The position numbers and the translations under genes were made by a program. 7,986 nt of DNA. It comes from RGIG7949 sp045628845. Its GTDB lineage: Bacteria; Bacillota; Clostridia; Oscillospirales; Oscillospiraceae. Position 1 is the stretch's first letter; every line of letters starts with the position of its first letter. The DNA lies in contig JAZQQE010000114.1 of NCBI GenBank assembly GCA_045628845.1, positions 1-7,986 of the forward strand, written 5' to 3'. Below, one piece after another: positions 5,622-7,986 of this stretch. The notes below the pieces were generated by a model that searched no databases, was not told the DNA's origin, and saw only the letters and a program-made list of their open reading frames with translations.

Positions 5622-5721
5622 AATGACTATCGTCGATTTTCCTTTGGAAAAACGACAACCAATCGTAGATTCGTTGTCGAAACAGTCTTATAACAGACTG
5701 TTTCGACTTTCGATAGTCATT
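5622..5721 (-). ncRNA. Structured module B: closing stem around three hairpins
   Basis: The closing stem is AATGACTATCG (5622-5632) with CGATAGTCATT (5711-5721), perfect over 11 bp. Inside, without gaps, are three hairpins. H4 (5633-5655) pairs TCG/CGA and TTTTCC/GGAAAA around one A-A mismatch. H5 (5656-5676) pairs CAAC/GTTG and AATC/GATT around one C-C mismatch. H6 is TCGAAACAGTCT (5677-5688) with AGACTGTTTCGA (5695-5706), perfect over 12 bp. The bases at 5653-5656 and 5676-5679 can pair with either neighbour, so hairpins could exchange strands. The module starts 1 nt past the enzyme stop codon on the minus strand and lies 2 nt from module A. Its architecture matches module A, although the sequences differ. 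Function unknown. Confidence 0.55.
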
Positions 5722-5722
5722 A

Positions 5723-7986
5723 TCAGACCATGTGGTCGTGACGTCTGATGAGGTCGTTCTGGCAGTCTCTGCTGAGCTCGACGAAGTATGCGGAGTAGCC
5801 CGCAATGCGGACGATGAGGTCCTTGTACTCCTCGGGGTTGGCCTGCGCGGCGCGCAGGACGTCGGCGGAGACTATGTTGTACTGGACTTCCATGCCGCCG
5901 TTATCGAAGTAGGTCCTCGTCATGTCGATGAGCTTATCAAGGCCGTCCTTGCCGGCGATGGCGTTCGGATGGATCTTGAGGTTGACGGCGAGACCGTCGA
6001 TGAAGTGGTGGTGATCCCACGTGACGCTGGATTCGAAGACGCCGGTCGGGCCGCACATATCGCGTCCCTGCGCCGGGGAGCTCGCGTCGGCGATGGGCTC
6101 GCCGGTGAAGCGTCCGTCGGGGGTAGCCCAGGTGGTGTAGCCCTGAGTGACGTGGTCGGAAGCGCCGTACATGCCGCACTTGTAGACCTTGCAGCGCATG
6201 GAGTGGCACTCCTGGCAGGCTGCGTAATAGGTCTCGGTCATCCAGACCATCTCCATGTCGGCATAAGGATCGCCGTTGCCGTAGTGCGGGACCTCGGAGA
6301 GGATGCGCTGACGGAGAGGCTCGTAGCCCTCCCAGTTGGCCATGTCGGCATCGTAGGGCTCACGGGTGGTGCAGAGCTTCTTATCGAAGCACATGTACTT
6401 GATGGTGGTGAGGCAGTCGGCGATGGTGGCGAGGCCGGTGGCCGTGCCGCCGTAGGAGTTGTAGCGGCAGCCGCCCCAGGAGGCATCCATGCCCTTCTCC
6501 ATGCAGTCGGCCATGCTCAGCGAGAGGATGTTCTCGGTGTTCCAGTACTGGTGGAGGTATTCGGTGTAGTTATCGACGCTGACCTGCAGCTTTATGAGGT
6601 AGAACACGAGCTTTCTCATGGCCTCGCGGACTTCCTCGATGGAGTTCATCTCATAGAGGAAGCCGGTGTGGACGGAGCACTGCTCGCCGTTGAACGGGTT
6701 CTTGCCGTCGTTTATCGCCATGTTGAAGACCGTGCCGTAGTTGAGGCTGGAATAGGGCGGGGTGTTGCCGTTGGCGGAGGGGTACTCCATGCCGGGTCCG
6801 ACTATCTCCTGGCAGCCCATGATGCCGTAGTCGCGGGCATCCTCGAGCGAATAGCCTATCTCCTGGATGAGGGCGGGGATGATGACGTCGTCGTTCTGGA
6901 AGAGGGGCAGGCCGCCGACTATCTTGGAGGTCTCGATGGCGAGCTCCCAGATGTCCTTCGGGGTGTCCTTGTCGATACGCAGGGAGATCGTGGGATCGTG
7001 GATCTTCAGACGGGCGATGGACTGCAGGACCATGTAGCTAATCTCGTTGGTCGCGTCGTTGCCCTGTCTGTCGACGCCGCCGATGTTGGTGTGCATGTAG
7101 GTGTTGGCGCCTATCATCTCGAACATATACTGTGAAGCGCCCTGCCAGGTGTTGTTGATTTTCAGGAAGAAGGCGTCGACGATCTCCTGAGCCTCGTCCA
7201 GAGTGAGAGTGCCCTTTTCCATGTCGGATTTGAAGCATCTGTAGGTGTACTGGTCGAAGCGGCCCATGGAGATGGCGCCCAGACCGTCGAGACGGAGCAG
7301 GTACTGATAGAGGAGCGCGGCCTCGGTGGCCTCCCAGAAGGTGCGGGCGGGATTGGTGCTGATCCAGTGCAGGCTCTCGCCGTAGCGCTCGAGCTCGGCC
7401 TTTCTCGCGGGATCCTTCTCGGTCTTGGCCTTCTCGAAGCAGGCGTCACCGGTGCGGCGGACGTATGCGATGGCGGCGTCGCAGGCGATGATGGCGGAGG
7501 AGTAGAAGAGGTAGCGTTTGACGGCGTCACCCATGATGTTGCCGCGGTGCTCGTCGACCCAGTCCTGAGCCTGCTTGCGGATGGCGCCGTAGCCCTTGGC
7601 AAGGATGTTCTGGAAGCCGGGGGTCAGATGTCCGGGCGGGAGCATGACGGGGAAGCCGCCGATCTTGCCGTAGTCCGAAGCCTGCAGCGCGAAGAACTCC
7701 TTCGCGCCCTTGGGAAGCCCCTCCGCGGCGCGGATGCCGCTGCACATCGCGGCGCGCTTCTTGTTCAGATCGCGGAAGCGCTCCAGCTCCTCCGGGGAGA
7801 TGGCGAGCTTCTGATGGGAGTAAAGCGGATCCTCGTCGGGCGCATGATAAAGCCCGTCCTCGCCCATCGGCCAGGTCTTCTCGATGGGCATGAACGCCCA
7901 CATACCGCCGGAGGCAGAGCCCCAGCTCTTGCTGCCCATATCGCCCACAAAGTAATCATCGGGGTGCATATTGATGGGCATATGCT
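5723..7986 (-). CDS. Glycyl radical enzyme (pyruvate formate-lyase/dehydratase/decarboxylase superfamily), 5' end beyond window
   Basis: At least 752 residues are visible. Numbers below count from the Met codon at 7981, but the frame stays open to the edge, and the motif MPINMHPDDYFVGD is normally internal in this superfamily, so the true start lies outside. The PFL-type barrel has the catalytic Cys390 in GCQE (codon 6812-6814) with Glu392, the Cys-x-Glu pair of dehydratases, lyases and decarboxylases. The radical Gly728 is in RIAGYSAYF (codon 5798-5800), followed by the conserved tail DCQNDLIRRHDH. The enzyme would carry a backbone glycyl radical, which generates a thiyl radical on Cys390. 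It is not classical pyruvate formate-lyase, which has two adjacent Cys. I cannot assign the substrate from memory; Gln between Cys and Glu, and PGMEYPSANGNTPPYSSLNY after it (396-415), should help a search. No activating radical-SAM enzyme lies downstream; it may lie upstream. Transcription ends at 5466-5499. Confidence 0.93.
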   Translation of the reverse strand, partial: HMPINMHPDDYFVGDMGSKSWGSASGGMWAFMPIEKTWPMGEDGLYHAPDEDPLYSHQKLAISPEELERFRDLNKKRAAMCSGIRAAEGLPKGAKEFFALQASDYGKIGGFPVMLPPGHLTPGFQNILAKGYGAIRKQAQDWVDEHRGNIMGDAVKRYLFYSSAIIACDAAIAYVRRTGDACFEKAKTEKDPARKAELERYGESLHWISTNPARTFWEATEAALLYQYLLRLDGLGAISMGRFDQYTYRCFKSDMEKGTLTLDEAQEIVDAFFLKINNTWQGASQYMFEMIGANTYMHTNIGGVDRQGNDATNEISYMVLQSIARLKIHDPTISLRIDKDTPKDIWELAIETSKIVGGLPLFQNDDVIIPALIQEIGYSLEDARDYGIMGCQEIVGPGMEYPSANGNTPPYSSLNYGTVFNMAINDGKNPFNGEQCSVHTGFLYEMNSIEEVREAMRKLVFYLIKLQVSVDNYTEYLHQYWNTENILSLSMADCMEKGMDASWGGCRYNSYGGTATGLATIADCLTTIKYMCFDKKLCTTREPYDADMANWEGYEPLRQRILSEVPHYGNGDPYADMEMVWMTETYYAACQECHSMRCKVYKCGMYGASDHVTQGYTTWATPDGRFTGEPIADASSPAQGRDMCGPTGVFESSVTWDHHHFIDGLAVNLKIHPNAIAGKDGLDKLIDMTRTYFDNGGMEVQYNIVSADVLRAAQANPEEYKDLIVRIAGYSAYFVELSRDCQNDLIRRHDHMV

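Noticed and set aside
5516..5721. CRISPR array, tRNA cluster or integron attC interpretation of the hairpin-rich stretch
   Set aside because: There is no regularly repeated unit, no tRNA-like conserved arms or CCA end, and no attC core sites or cassette genes. Each hairpin has a different sequence.
5732..7135. Long plus-strand open frame (467 codons) opposite the glycyl radical enzyme
   Set aside because: The enzyme on the minus strand has intact catalytic motifs over its whole length. The opposite frame is a Val/Gly/Asp-rich antisense shadow of GC-rich codons.
5723..7986. Classical pyruvate formate-lyase (pflB)
   Set aside because: Pyruvate formate-lyase has two adjacent catalytic Cys residues. 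Here there is a single Cys followed by Gln-Glu, and the radical motif is RIAGYS, which suits other glycyl radical enzyme subclasses.

Overview
The window looks like a piece of chromosome from a high-GC anaerobic member of the Clostridia, probably an uncultured Oscillospirales-type gut bacterium. This is inferred from a glycyl radical enzyme (strict anaerobe chemistry), strong AGGAGG-type ribosome binding sites, an ECF sigma operon of a kind common in that group, and an Ltp-family lipoprotein typical of Firmicutes. No species can be named from the sequence alone.

Layout. Positions 1 to about 1690 are AT-rich (hand counts: 20/60 G+C at 181-240, 17/60 at 1501-1560). They hold a terminator at the left edge, a gene-free stretch with short repeats, and one minus-strand lipoprotein gene (363-1379). 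That gene combines Cys-rich CxxC repeats with two C-terminal Ltp repeats. Two orphan hairpin/terminator structures follow. From about 1690 the DNA becomes GC-rich (42/60 at 2041-2100). First comes a plus-strand operon of an ECF sigma factor (1760-2320) and a translationally coupled membrane protein with a large outer domain (2317-3888), probably its anti-sigma or sensor partner. It converges on a minus-strand operon through a shared bidirectional terminator (3906-3933). That operon is a TetR regulator (4879-5391) followed by a flavin-reductase-like protein (3940-4866). Its single promoter carries a perfect operator-like palindrome, ATGAAC-GT-GTTCAT, which suggests autoregulation. The right third is the 3' part of a glycyl radical enzyme gene on the minus strand (5723-7986), cut by the window edge, with both catalytic Cys and radical Gly motifs intact.

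Most unusual feature. Between the stop codon of the glycyl radical enzyme and its terminator lies about 206 bp (5516-5721) that folds, almost without unpaired bases, into two back-to-back cloverleafs. Each has a long closing stem (11-12 bp) around three hairpins, and the two are separated by 2 nt. No coding gene explains it. It is the best candidate here for an undescribed structured RNA or a mobile palindromic element.

Functional links: the sigma/anti-sigma pair should form an envelope-signal module. The TetR/flavin-reductase pair looks like a ligand-inducible redox unit. The glycyl radical enzyme is a separate metabolic transcript whose activating enzyme is not in view and would have to lie outside the window.
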